This document shows positions 1 to 9,240 of a stretch of 64,000 bases of DNA, piece after piece (the stretch's first letter is position 1; each line of letters begins with the position of its first letter). A program made the translations under genes and the position numbers. The notes beneath the pieces are model-generated. The model had not been told where the DNA came from. It did not search any database and saw only the letters and a list, made by a program, of their open reading frames with translations. This stretch comes from Cesiribacter sp. SM1 (lineage in GTDB: Bacteria > Bacteroidota > Bacteroidia > Cytophagales > Cyclobacteriaceae), in contig NZ_JAHXBU010000090.1 of the NCBI RefSeq assembly GCF_020178975.1, positions 186,001 to 250,000 on the forward strand. The letters run 5' to 3'.

Positions 1-936
1 CTGCTTAGGGCAATTAGAAAGGCGAAAAATCTATTAGCGCCTGGTAAAAATTTTGCATTCGATACACCTACTGTAGATTTCTCTGGACAGGCAGCATCAA
101 ACCTTATTTCCCAGCTATTAACAGCGGAGAGTCCGGCAATGATTGCCCGGTTTGGGTATGGTGAAATTCGCTGTGTGTATAATTATGTAACGCAGCCCAG
201 CCTTCAGAACATAAAAAGATATATAAACGGTGAGATTATATCGTTGGGATGGGAAAAGGACAGGGCAAGAAGCATGTCTGTTAATGCTGGCTTTTTTCCG
301 GCAAATATCAGTAATTTTGAAAAATTTAGTCAACTCATGATCCAGGAAATGAAGCAGGTCGACATCCTTGGCTCCTGGCTTCCAGAGGAACATATTTTTC
401 ATGAAGAATTGAGCCTCGCAAAAAAAGTGAAACTTTCTGATTTGGAGCCTTATTATCATCAGGATCCCTGGACCAATGTACTGAAGGGTAAGAAGATATT
501 AGTGGTACATCCATTTGAAGAATCAATCAGAAGACAGTATAAAAAAAGGAAATATCTATTTAAGGATGAAAGGATACTGCCTGAATTCGATTTAAAGGTT
601 GTCAAAGCAGTTCAGAGTATAGCAAATAATAATGTTATTTATAAAAATTGGTTTGAGGCACTGGATTCTATGAAAGAAAAAATCATCAAAGAAGATTTTG
701 ATATTGCTTTGATTGGATGTGGCGCTTATGGCTTTCCTCTCGCGGGGTTTGTTAAAAGTATCGGCAAGAAGTCTGTTCATATAGGTGGAGCAGTACAAGT
801 TATTTTTGGAATAAAAGGAGCCAGATGGGATGATAAAAAGTTTTTCCAAAGTTTATATAATGAGCATTGGATAAGACCTGTTCAAAATGACTTTCCAGAG
901 AACTATCAACAGGTAGAGGGAGGATGCTACTGGTAA
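1..936 (+). CDS. GT-D fold glycosyltransferase-like protein (5' partial)
   Basis: The reading frame is open from base 1, so the gene begins left of the window; 311 residues are visible. Near the start is an FGYGE motif, and toward the C-terminus a CGAYG-PLA-F segment followed by GGA-Q-FGIKG. Together these resemble the GT-D / DUF1792-type glycosyltransferase domain, in which the N-terminal F-G-x-G-E motif binds the nucleotide-sugar. No signal peptide or membrane segment is visible, so it is probably cytoplasmic. About 130 bp separate it from the ABC permease gene, and all following genes to 18.4 kb are glycan genes on the same strand, supporting a role in sugar transfer. The assignment rests on motifs only; substrate is unknown. 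Confidence 0.6.
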   Translation: MLRAIRKAKNLLAPGKNFAFDTPTVDFSGQAASNLISQLLTAESPAMIARFGYGEIRCVYNYVTQPSLQNIKRYINGEIISLGWEKDRARSMSVNAGFFPANISNFEKFSQLMIQEMKQVDILGSWLPEEHIFHEELSLAKKVKLSDLEPYYHQDPWTNVLKGKKILVVHPFEESIRRQYKKRKYLFKDERILPEFDLKVVKAVQSIANNNVIYKNWFEALDSMKEKIIKEDFDIALIGCGAYGFPLAGFVKSIGKKSVHIGGAVQVIFGIKGARWDDKKFFQSLYNEHWIRPVQNDFPENYQQVEGGCYW

Positions 937-1066
937 AAAGAAGATCTTAATGTACTGTTCTTGTAAGAATTTCTTCATGTATTATCTTAAGTAATGATGC
1001 TATTATTAACATAGTATGTTCTTGTAAAGCAAGAAAATAGTATCTTCGAGGCTTCAAAAGTTTTAA

Positions 1067-1894
1067 ATGCAAAAAATTGTTGTTGATGCTAATAAGCACC
1101 AGGTGACCTTAAACCTGAGGGAGTTGTTGGCTTATAAGGATCTTTTTCTCGTGTTGGCCTATCGTGATTTAAAGGTACGTTATGCTCAAACATTTCTTGG
1201 TTTATTTTGGGCATTTATTCAGCCAGCAGCGACCTTACTAATTTTCACGGTGGTATTTGGTGTAGCTGTCAAAGTGGAGACAGGTGGAGTGCCTTATCCA
1301 ATTTTTGCCATTGCCGGCATGTCGGCCTGGGCATATTTTGCTTTTGTACTTAATAACTCAGGCAATTCTATCATAGGAGCTCAGGAAATGGTAAAGAAAA
1401 TTTACTTTCCCCGCCTGATCATTCCTTTATCAAAAGCGGTAGTAGGTTTGGTAGATTTTGCGGTGGCGTTCGTATTCATGTCTGGTCTTATGATATTTTA
1501 TGGCTTTATGCCATCCGCTAATATTATCTACCTTCCTCTTTTTATCCTGTTAACAATCATATCAGCCTTAGCTGTAGGCATCTGGTTAAGTGCCTTAACA
1601 ATTCGTTACAGGGATTTTCAACAAATTGTGCCCTTTATGATACAGTTTGGCTTATATGCCACGCCCATTGCCTATCCTGCCGAAACAATTATCAAAAGTT
1701 TGCCCAACTGGGCTGTGATAATCTATTATCTGAATCCAATGGCAGGGGTGGTAGAAGGCTTTCGCTGGTCAATATTAGGTGGAGAGCCCCCCTCAAAATA
1801 TGCCTATATATCTTTCGTGCTGATCATCTTACTTTTTATTAGTGCACTATATTATTTCAGGAAAGTGGAGCGGATAATGGCTGACATAGTATAG
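1067..1894 (+). CDS. ABC-2 type polysaccharide export permease (Wzm-like)
   Basis: A 275-residue integral membrane protein with about six hydrophobic segments. The N-terminal part has the RDLKVRYAQT-LG-FWA-IQP pattern typical of the ABC-2 polysaccharide/polyol-phosphate exporter permeases (Wzm, KpsM, TagG). It should form the inner-membrane channel that exports a finished glycan, partnered with the ATPase encoded 2 nt downstream. The start is the ATG at 1067 and the length is normal for the family. The presence of this pair, and the absence of Wzx/Wzy in the visible cluster, point to ABC-transporter-dependent O-antigen or capsule export. Confidence 0.93.
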   Translation: MQKIVVDANKHQVTLNLRELLAYKDLFLVLAYRDLKVRYAQTFLGLFWAFIQPAATLLIFTVVFGVAVKVETGGVPYPIFAIAGMSAWAYFAFVLNNSGNSIIGAQEMVKKIYFPRLIIPLSKAVVGLVDFAVAFVFMSGLMIFYGFMPSANIIYLPLFILLTIISALAVGIWLSALTIRYRDFQQIVPFMIQFGLYATPIAYPAETIIKSLPNWAVIIYYLNPMAGVVEGFRWSILGGEPPSKYAYISFVLIILLFISALYYFRKVERIMADIV

Positions 1895-1896
1895 CA

Positions 1897-3138
1897 ATGA
1901 GTGATATAGCGATAAAAGTCGAGAACCTGGGAAAGTGCTACCAGATTGGTCATGCCAAAAGTGGAGAACTTCGGGAAAGCTTTGGCCAATGGTTTAAAAA
2001 GCTTAAAGGAAGTAATGGAAAAGCAGCTGAAACAGCCTATGAGTTCTGGGCATTACAAAACATCAGCTTTGAAGTTAGAGAAGGACAGGCGGTTGGGATC
2101 ATCGGACATAATGGAGCTGGCAAAAGTACTTTACTTAAAATCCTAAGTCGTATTACAGAACCTACAAAAGGCAGGTTTGAAATCAGGGGCAGGGTATCCT
2201 CTTTGCTGGAAGTAGGCACAGGCTTTCACCCGGAATTAAGCGGCAGGGAAAACATCTACCTTAATGGAACTATATTGGGAATGAAGCGCTCTGAGATCAG
2301 GGCAAAGTTTGATGAAATAGTAGCTTTTAGCGGGGTAGAGAAGTTTATTGATACCCCCGTAAAGCATTATAGTAGTGGAATGAAAGTGCGGTTGGCTTTT
2401 GCTGTGGCCGCACACCTGGAGCCAGAAATCCTGATTATAGATGAAGTGCTGGCTGTTGGCGATGCTGAATTCCAAAAGAAGTGTCTGGGTAAGATGGACG
2501 AGGTAAGCAAGAATGAAGGCAGAACTATCTTATTTGTCAGTCATAATATGCTTGCGCTACAAAGTCTTTGTTCAGAGGCTATCTTGCTAAGCAGTGGAGA
2601 GGTTACGGCAACTGGTAGTGTAGATCAGGTGGTGAGTACATATCTAAGAGCATTTAATGCTTCAGAAAAAATTAAAATTGTATATCCATCATCAGAATGT
2701 CCGGGTAATCAATCGGTAAAACTCTTAAGCCAGGAAGTAGTACCTAATGAACATGATCATTTAATTGTTAATGACAGGCCATTGGAGATGACTTTTAGGT
2801 TTGAAAATCTTCAAAAAGGAGAGAGCGTTTTGGATGTAACCTTTCATTTAGCAGATGAGATGGGGAACCTGGTTTTTGTAGGCAGTTCTGCCTTTAGTGG
2901 AAATAATATGGTAGGTAATGGATTACACTGCTATTCTTGCCAGATTCCTGCTTATTTGCTCCATGAGGGGTTTTATTTGATATCGCGGCTATTGATAGTA
3001 AAAGATAAAGGAACTATTCTATACGAGCATAGGGATAATATAACTTTTCAGGTAAAAGAACCAACGGTAGCGGAATTTGGATGGAAAGGTGCCAAAGAAG
3101 GCATAGTAAGACCTAAACTAGAATGGGTAATTAAGTAG
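1897..3138 (+). CDS. Polysaccharide ABC transporter ATP-binding protein (Wzt-like) with C-terminal extension
   Basis: A 413-residue ATPase that powers glycan export with the permease just upstream. Walker A GHNGAGKST is at residues 70-78, the signature YSSGM at 158-162, Walker B plus the catalytic glutamate (ILIIDEVLAVGD) at 178-189, and the switch histidine in SHN near 216. The domain ends near residue 255. The remaining roughly 150 residues are a beta-rich extension of the Wzt-C type. In E. coli O8/O9a-type systems this domain recognises the modified non-reducing end of the finished glycan. By analogy the extension suggests export of a capped polymer, an idea compatible with methyltransferases in the same locus. 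Confidence 0.93.
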   Translation: MSDIAIKVENLGKCYQIGHAKSGELRESFGQWFKKLKGSNGKAAETAYEFWALQNISFEVREGQAVGIIGHNGAGKSTLLKILSRITEPTKGRFEIRGRVSSLLEVGTGFHPELSGRENIYLNGTILGMKRSEIRAKFDEIVAFSGVEKFIDTPVKHYSSGMKVRLAFAVAAHLEPEILIIDEVLAVGDAEFQKKCLGKMDEVSKNEGRTILFVSHNMLALQSLCSEAILLSSGEVTATGSVDQVVSTYLRAFNASEKIKIVYPSSECPGNQSVKLLSQEVVPNEHDHLIVNDRPLEMTFRFENLQKGESVLDVTFHLADEMGNLVFVGSSAFSGNNMVGNGLHCYSCQIPAYLLHEGFYLISRLLIVKDKGTILYEHRDNITFQVKEPTVAEFGWKGAKEGIVRPKLEWVIK

Positions 3139-3141
3139 CAT

Positions 3142-4224
3142 ATGATTCCAGTAACGAAGCCATTTTTACCTCCAAGGGAGGAATATGAATACTATTTGCA
3201 GGGAATTTGGAAGAGAGAGTGGCTAACAAATAACGGACCACTGGTAAATGAGCTGGAGCTGAAACTTAAAGAATACCTGGAACTAAAGCACCTCCTGTAT
3301 GTATCTAATGGCACTATTGCCATTCAGATGGCGATTAAAGCGCTGGATTTGAAAGGTGAGATAATTACAACGCCATTTTCTTATGTGGCTACAACCAGTA
3401 GCATAGTCTGGGAAGGCTGTTGTCCTGTTTTTGTAGATATCCATCCTAAAACTTTCAATATAGATCCATCTAAAATTGAAGCGGCAATCAATGAGAATAC
3501 CAGCGCTATATTAGCAACGCATGTGTATGGTAATCCATGTGATATAGATGCTATACAGACCGTTGCCGATAAATATAGTCTTAAAGTTATTTACGATGCC
3601 GCTCATTGCTTTGGGTCAAAGTATAAGGGGAAAAGTGTTTTCGCCTATGGCGATATATCAACAACAAGTTTCCATGCTACTAAGCTCTTTCATACTACGG
3701 AAGGTGGGGCAGTATTTACGAATGACCCTGATCTGTTGAAGAAAATGGCCTATTTACGCAATTTTGGCCATGATGGACCAGAGAAATTTGTTGGTGTAGG
3801 TGTTAATGGAAAAAATTCTGAGTTTCATGCAGCTATGGGTTTGTGCAATATCAAGTTTGTTCCAGAAATACTTAAGCGGAGAAGAGAACTGTCAGAGCGT
3901 TACAATTTAATGCTACAGCCGCTAAAGGTAGTAAGGCCTGTAATACAACCAGAATCAGAATTTAATTTTGCTTATTACCCTATTATTTTCCAGTGTGAAA
4001 GTGTATTGCTGAAGGCTATAAGTGCCTTGCAGGGAATATATGTTTCTCCAAGAAGATACTTTTTTCCTTCTTTGGAAACACTTGATTATGTCAAACCAAG
4101 TCAGAATATTGCTGTATCAAAAGATATATCAAGGAAAGTTCTTTGCCTACCTCTTTATCATGATTTGTCATTTGAGGAAGTAGATATGATATCTAGAGCT
4201 CTTCTAAGAGCACAGAACTATTAA
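3142..4224 (+). CDS. DegT/DnrJ/EryC1/StrS family sugar aminotransferase
   Basis: A 360-residue PLP-dependent aminotransferase that installs an amino group on a keto-sugar nucleotide. The PLP-binding lysine lies in the SFHATK motif at residue 181, followed by LFHTTEGGA; the cofactor-contacting aspartate lies in YDAAH near 152; the SNGT motif near 55-58 fits the phosphate-binding turn. It begins 3 nt after the Wzt stop. The next gene is a NeuD-like acyltransferase, so together they probably make an N-acylated amino sugar precursor. No 4,6-dehydratase is obvious beside it; the keto-sugar could come from a dehydratase elsewhere or from the SDR at 16.5 kb. The exact substrate cannot be read from sequence. 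Confidence 0.9.
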   Translation: MIPVTKPFLPPREEYEYYLQGIWKREWLTNNGPLVNELELKLKEYLELKHLLYVSNGTIAIQMAIKALDLKGEIITTPFSYVATTSSIVWEGCCPVFVDIHPKTFNIDPSKIEAAINENTSAILATHVYGNPCDIDAIQTVADKYSLKVIYDAAHCFGSKYKGKSVFAYGDISTTSFHATKLFHTTEGGAVFTNDPDLLKKMAYLRNFGHDGPEKFVGVGVNGKNSEFHAAMGLCNIKFVPEILKRRRELSERYNLMLQPLKVVRPVIQPESEFNFAYYPIIFQCESVLLKAISALQGIYVSPRRYFFPSLETLDYVKPSQNIAVSKDISRKVLCLPLYHDLSFEEVDMISRALLRAQNY

Positions 4225-4247
4225 ATAGAATTATTAAATAGAATATT

Positions 4248-4898
4248 ATGCTAATAGTGGGTGCGAAAGGTTTTGCAAAGGAGGTGCTAGAAGTTATTTG
4301 TCAGGAAAGGGTGCCGGATAATTTAGCCTTTTTTGATGATATAAATCCAGAAGTTGAGGGTCTCGTTTACAATCGCTTTCCAATATTAAAAAATGATGAA
4401 GCAGTGAGATCTTATTTCAAAGATGTGGATAATAGATTCACTATAGGTATAGGAGGTCCTGTTTTAAGGTATAACCTTTCTCTCAAGTTTATGAAACTTG
4501 GTGGAGAATTTACGTCAACTATTTCACCTAAAGCTACAATCGGAATTTTTGGAAATAGTATAGGTATAGGGGTGAATTTAATGTCTGGTTCAGTTGTAAC
4601 AGGTAGTATAAGTATTGGAGAAGGAACACTTATAAACCTTAATTGCACAATAGGTCATGACACACTAATTGGCAAGTATGTTGAAGTATCGCCTGGAGTA
4701 AGCATATCTGGAAACTGTACTATTGGTGATTTTTGCAATATAGGTACTGGCGCTGTGATCCTTCCAAAAGTAAAGTTAGGTAGAAATGTTATTATAGGAG
4801 CAGGTGCTGTAGTAACAAAGGATATAAGTGATAATTCTCTTGCTATAGGTGTACCAGCTTCTGTAGTAAAAAATTTAGAACCTCTTAATATATACTGA
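4248..4898 (+). CDS. NeuD-like sugar O/N-acyltransferase (left-handed beta-helix)
   Basis: 216 residues. The N-terminal 80 residues form a small Rossmann-like domain (LIVGAKGFAKEV), and residues about 95-205 carry repeated I-G-x-x-x hexapeptides ending in GAGAVVTKD and GVPA, the hallmark of trimeric left-handed beta-helix acyltransferases of the NeuD/PglD/PerB group. These use acetyl-CoA (or another acyl-CoA) to acylate an amino sugar nucleotide or sialic acid. Placement directly after a DegT-family aminotransferase favours N-acylation of the amine made by that enzyme. Two nt separate its stop from the next start, so co-translation is likely. Confidence 0.88.
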   Translation: MLIVGAKGFAKEVLEVICQERVPDNLAFFDDINPEVEGLVYNRFPILKNDEAVRSYFKDVDNRFTIGIGGPVLRYNLSLKFMKLGGEFTSTISPKATIGIFGNSIGIGVNLMSGSVVTGSISIGEGTLINLNCTIGHDTLIGKYVEVSPGVSISGNCTIGDFCNIGTGAVILPKVKLGRNVIIGAGAVVTKDISDNSLAIGVPASVVKNLEPLNIY

Positions 4899-4900
4899 GT

Positions 4901-5830
4901 TTGATAAGAGTTAGCGTTTGCATGGTTACTTACAACCATGAACAGTATATAGAGCAAGCTATTTTAGGGGTGATTAACCAAAATGCAAGTTTCCCCATAG
5001 AGTTAGTCATTGGGGAGGATTGTTCTACTGATGGCACAAGAGATGTATTGCTCGAATACAAGTCCAAATACCCAAGCTTGATTAAGCTAGTACTTCAAGA
5101 AGAAAATGTAGGAGTACTCGAAAACTTTGTTAAAACTTTAGAAGCCTGTGATGGAGATTATGTAGCTCTTTGCGATGGGGATGATTACTGGACTGATCCT
5201 TTGAAAATTCAAAAGCAAGTAACATTTCTGGAAAGTAATCCTAACTTTTCTATTTCTTTTCATAATGTTGTTTATATATATGAAGATGGAACAAAGGATG
5301 TCCCTGTTATGGAAAAAGATATCTATGGTATAGAAGACCTTTTAGCGAAGAATTTTATTGCAACAGCATCCTGTGTTTTTAGAAAATTTCAGGTTGAGTT
5401 GCTACCAGAATGGTTTAAAAAACTTCCATTTGGTGACTGGAGTTTGCATATTCTTAATGCTCAGTATGGAAAAATTAAATACCATGATGAGGAAATGGCT
5501 GTATATAGAATCCACAAAGGAGGAACATGGTCTGGAAGTTGGTCTTCAGGTTCAGCGGAGAAAGCAATTAGTGCAATCCAGACAAAAATCAGGTTTTTTG
5601 ATTTGTTAAATGAATATTTTGGGAAGAGGTACACTCATATACTGAGAGATCAAAAGATGGCTGCTTATAATCAGATGCTATATGTGTACTCAGATTCCGG
5701 GAACCATATTAAAGTTGATAAGAGAGCTATTATTTACTATTTGCTAAATAATTTGTGGGTAAAAAAATATTCAAAAAAGCTTATAGTTGTATCAATTTTG
5801 CGTTACTGGTTTGGAGTTAAAATTGTTTGA
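4901..5830 (+). CDS. Glycosyltransferase family 2
   Basis: A 309-residue GT-A fold enzyme. The N-terminal strand VSVCMVTYNHEQYI, the ED-STDGT motif near 39-45 and the metal-binding CDGDDYW near 91-97 are classic for GT2 inverting transferases. The start must be the TTG at 4901: the first in-frame ATG would remove the first beta-strand of the nucleotide-binding fold. It sits 2 nt after the acyltransferase stop. Acceptor and donor are unknown. About 200 bp without a gene follow it. Confidence 0.9.
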   Translation: MIRVSVCMVTYNHEQYIEQAILGVINQNASFPIELVIGEDCSTDGTRDVLLEYKSKYPSLIKLVLQEENVGVLENFVKTLEACDGDYVALCDGDDYWTDPLKIQKQVTFLESNPNFSISFHNVVYIYEDGTKDVPVMEKDIYGIEDLLAKNFIATASCVFRKFQVELLPEWFKKLPFGDWSLHILNAQYGKIKYHDEEMAVYRIHKGGTWSGSWSSGSAEKAISAIQTKIRFFDLLNEYFGKRYTHILRDQKMAAYNQMLYVYSDSGNHIKVDKRAIIYYLLNNLWVKKYSKKLIVVSILRYWFGVKIV

Positions 5831-6030
5831 AACAAATGCTCTGACGCGATATGATTTGGATTGAGTTCAAGTAGAGAATAGAGATCTCTTGTTGCTAATT
5901 TGTATTCGATATCCTTAGTTAATCTTTAGCTGCTCTGCTCATGAAGTCCAATGTATCAATCGATGTTTTTAAGTTTTATTAAGCTTTCGATAAAGCAGAT
6001 ACTAAGTCAGCCCCAGCTACACCAACATTC

Positions 6031-7125
6031 ATGACTAAACTAAAATTTGCCTTAGTAAAGCAAGACGTGTACCAGGATTTATACGTTTGCCCGATAGAAG
6101 AAAGATCATCTTTAGAAATACTTTTTTCATCCATGGGAAGGGTTGGCCCAATTGGATTGATCTACGAGCTTGGTGCTGATTTTATAATAGTGAAAGAGGA
6201 GTATGATAAAGAAACTCAAATTTATAAAAGGTCTATTCCTCATATCGCTGAAAGTTTGCAATTGTTAAAAACTACGACTTTAGATAAGCTACCTAACCAG
6301 GGGTTCAAAAAACCTGGAAGCCCACACCCTAATGGAAGGTTTAGTATATCATGTCGGGATATAGATTGGGGAGCATATGATATTGTTATATCAGTTAATG
6401 TAAGTATCCCCAAAGCTATAATACAAGAATACAAAAACACAATATTCTGCTATATGATGGGTGAAGCCAATATGGCCACCGAAAAAGTAAAATTTGGATA
6501 CGATGTAACATTAAATCAAATGGCAAGAGGGGTGGTCGCTAGTCAGCTAGGGCCGGTTGATTTCCCTTATACTTTTGTGAAAGGTGATACACTTGAGAAC
6601 ATTGTAAGGGAGAAATATCAGAAGCCTATCAAAAAGGGTATTTATGTGGAAATAAATTCCTGTACAGAAAGACCAGTTGTTAACACACCAGAACAATTTG
6701 AGGTAATTCAAAAAGAAACTGGGGAAGAGGTAGTTCTCCATAAGCAACTCATAGAGGAGAATCTTCTTTCTGTTTATAAGTCTAAATACTATGTTAAGTT
6801 AGGAGGACGGAAAACCAGGGGAAATGGTGCAATCGAGGCTGTGTCACTGGGAACATTAGTGATTATGGATCCTTCTGATATAATTCACCATGAAATTTTA
6901 GCTAAAGAAACGCAATGTAGTAGTGCTCAAGAAATAATTGCCCTTATCAATAAACTCAATCGTGACGAAGAAGAATATCAAAGGTTACTGGCTATCCAAA
7001 GAGAAAATGTTAGTAAATATATGTATGATAAGCCATTGGAAAGTTTAATTAATTGTTTGGACGACAAACGTAAAAGAAATGAAGATGGTTGGGTTCAAAG
7101 GCTTATGAGAAACTTCAGAAGCTAA
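6031..7125 (+). CDS. Putative GT-B-like glycosyltransferase of unrecognised family
   Basis: 364 residues that I cannot place firmly. The C-terminal third (KLGGRKTRGNGAIEAVSLGTLVIMDP, positions about 257-282 in two stretches) resembles the donor-binding half of GT-B enzymes, where an E-A--LGT-VI pattern follows a glycine-rich turn. The middle part contains a conserved-looking ISVNVSIPK stretch and a CYMMGEAN segment. There is no signal peptide or membrane span. The gene is isolated by about 200 bp upstream and 150 bp downstream, but lies inside the glycan locus on the same strand. It could also be a non-catalytic glycan-processing protein. Confidence 0.6.
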   Translation: MTKLKFALVKQDVYQDLYVCPIEERSSLEILFSSMGRVGPIGLIYELGADFIIVKEEYDKETQIYKRSIPHIAESLQLLKTTTLDKLPNQGFKKPGSPHPNGRFSISCRDIDWGAYDIVISVNVSIPKAIIQEYKNTIFCYMMGEANMATEKVKFGYDVTLNQMARGVVASQLGPVDFPYTFVKGDTLENIVREKYQKPIKKGIYVEINSCTERPVVNTPEQFEVIQKETGEEVVLHKQLIEENLLSVYKSKYYVKLGGRKTRGNGAIEAVSLGTLVIMDPSDIIHHEILAKETQCSSAQEIIALINKLNRDEEEYQRLLAIQRENVSKYMYDKPLESLINCLDDKRKRNEDGWVQRLMRNFRS

Positions 7126-7279
7126 TCATCACGATCAGGAACTGATTATGATACTTGTGGCCTTGTTCATTGCGTGCTTCTTACTATACTTAAATGCAAG
7201 TTGTGTATAATGTGTCTTGGCAAGTTTTTGGGGAAATCTGTACGAGTAGACTTAGCTTCAAACATTAGTATATAAAGAT

Positions 7280-7996
7280 ATGATCATAAATACCCTCAAG
7301 AGAAGCATAAGAAAATTAATACTAGGATATGATATATCTACTTATTACTTCTCTCAAGGTGGTGAAGACGCAATTCTTCAGGCGCTTTTTCATAAAAAAC
7401 TAAGCCGTAAAGATAAAGGCTTTTTTATCGATGTGGGCGCTTATCATCCATACAAACACTCCAATACTTATTTTTTCTATATCAATGGCTGGAGAGGCAT
7501 TAATATTGATGCCCGCCCGGGAAGTATGAAATCGTTCAATAAAGTCAGGCCTAAGGATGTAAACCTGGAGGTCGGGGTTAGTGAAGAGAATGGTACGCTG
7601 ACCTATTACTTCATTAGTGAAAGCTCTACCATGAATTCTTTTTCCAAAGATAATCTGTTGGAAAATGGCATGTATAAACATGTTCAAGCTGAAATTCCTG
7701 TAAAGGTTACTACACTAGAGGACATCCTAGATAAGCATGCTCAGCAGTCTGGTCATATTGATCTTTTAAGTGTTGATGCGGAAGGTTTAGACTACCAGGT
7801 GCTTAGATCAAATAACTGGAGTAAGTATAAGCCTGATGTTATCGTGCTGGAACTTAGCTGCCAGGACATAGATGATGTAAAACATAATATATCAGCCCGG
7901 TTTCTTTTTGATTTAGGTTATAGAATTGTCGCTAAAAACGTCATCATCAAAAATGTAGCAAGTGTATTTTTTGTTTCTGATAGTTTTGATTATTAG
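7280..7996 (+). CDS. FkbM family methyltransferase
   Basis: A 238-residue SAM-dependent methyltransferase. Motif I is FFIDVGAYHPYKHSNTYFF, where the acidic D-V-G turn binds SAM. The LLSVDAEGLDYQVL segment near residue 160 is the FkbM-type D-x-E-G motif. The early SQGGEDAIL stretch is also typical of this subfamily. FkbM enzymes O-methylate sugars or other small molecules; here a glycan residue is the likely target given the neighbours. A second FkbM-type gene occurs at 50.6 kb, but it belongs to a visibly different subfamily. Confidence 0.88.
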   Translation: MIINTLKRSIRKLILGYDISTYYFSQGGEDAILQALFHKKLSRKDKGFFIDVGAYHPYKHSNTYFFYINGWRGINIDARPGSMKSFNKVRPKDVNLEVGVSEENGTLTYYFISESSTMNSFSKDNLLENGMYKHVQAEIPVKVTTLEDILDKHAQQSGHIDLLSVDAEGLDYQVLRSNNWSKYKPDVIVLELSCQDIDDVKHNISARFLFDLGYRIVAKNVIIKNVASVFFVSDSFDY

Positions 7997-8026
7997 TAGG
8001 GTAATAGGGATGTGACGTTTATCAAT

Positions 8027-9172
8027 ATGGAATTTGCCAGTAAGAAGCTTGCTGTAATTGCCCCTCAGATTGGAGCCTTATCAGAGACCTTTATCAGAAA
8101 ACACATGGAGGCTTTAGTGCCTCAAAATACATGTGTGATCGCCGCAACAAATGATCCTCCATATGCAGGAAACTGGGACGTAATGGGTCCTAAGCTGATC
8201 CTGAAGGTTTCTGATTTCAAAAGTATGTTTTTGCCTAAGATTTCAAGAGCAATGGTAGGTGTACTATCTACAAATAATTATCTGCAAAAAAAGCGGGCAA
8301 ATGTGTTCTTAAAAAAAAATAGGCCAGATGTTATATTAGGTGAGTACTTAAACTTTTCGTTGCTATGGTGGCCAATGGTAAAGAAATTAGGGATACCAAT
8401 GTATGCTCACGCACATGGCTTGGATATCTCTGTAGTGTTAAAGGATGCTGAATGGCGAAAGCGGTATTTGCAGCTGAATGAGATGTCAGGTGTGATCACA
8501 ATGAGCAAAGTAAGTAAAGAAAAATTAATTGATCTAGGCGTTGATTCAGATAAAATTCATGTAGTACCTTATGGAGTGGATGTGCCTGATATACCGGTAA
8601 CACGTGAAGAGATTGAAGAAGTTAATTGCCTGGCAGTTGGTAGAATGATTACTAAAAAAGCTCCAATATTTCTCCTAGATGCATTCCGTCGAGCATTTGA
8701 AAAAAACAACCATCTCAGATTAGATTATATTGGGACTGGCCCTCTCTTGCCAGCTGCCCAACATTATATCAAAGCATTTAATTTAGAGCATGTTGTTAAA
8801 TTTCATGAAGGAATGTCAAGAGAAAAGGTGCAAGCTTTCTTCAATCGTGCAGATATATTTTTACAGCATAGTGTTGTTGATCATGTAACAGGAGATGAGG
8901 AAGGATTACCCGTTTCAATTCTTGAAGCCATGGCAAGTGCACTTCCGGTAGTTTCTACAAGGCATGCAGGTATCCCAGAAGAAGTCGAGGAGGGTATTAC
9001 AGGTTTTTTAGTGCAAGAAGGAGATACAGTCACAATGGCTCAAAAGATTAACCTTCTAGCTGCTGACCCTGAATTGAGACAAAAAATTGGTTTAGCTGGC
9101 TGGCAAAGAGCAAAGCAGCAATTTTCATGGGAGAAAGAGAAAGGGGATTTGCTTAAGATTCTTTTTAGCTAG
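8027..9172 (+). CDS. Glycosyltransferase family 4 (GT-B)
   Basis: About 381 residues with the two Rossmann-like halves of GT4 retaining transferases. The C-terminal half contains AVGRMITKKAP, the E-x7-E signature in EGLPVSILEAMASALPVV, and GIPEEVEEGITGFLV. I chose the ATG at 8027 because it places LAVIAPQ a few residues from the N-terminus; a GTG at 8012 in the same frame is an alternative that adds five residues. It follows the FkbM gene closely. Confidence 0.9.
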   Translation: MEFASKKLAVIAPQIGALSETFIRKHMEALVPQNTCVIAATNDPPYAGNWDVMGPKLILKVSDFKSMFLPKISRAMVGVLSTNNYLQKKRANVFLKKNRPDVILGEYLNFSLLWWPMVKKLGIPMYAHAHGLDISVVLKDAEWRKRYLQLNEMSGVITMSKVSKEKLIDLGVDSDKIHVVPYGVDVPDIPVTREEIEEVNCLAVGRMITKKAPIFLLDAFRRAFEKNNHLRLDYIGTGPLLPAAQHYIKAFNLEHVVKFHEGMSREKVQAFFNRADIFLQHSVVDHVTGDEEGLPVSILEAMASALPVVSTRHAGIPEEVEEGITGFLVQEGDTVTMAQKINLLAADPELRQKIGLAGWQRAKQQFSWEKEKGDLLKILFS

Positions 9173-9240
9173 GATTATACGAATTTATTTTCAGCTACTA
9201 ATGCGTATTATAGGAGTTTGATAAATGGAAGGGAGAACAA

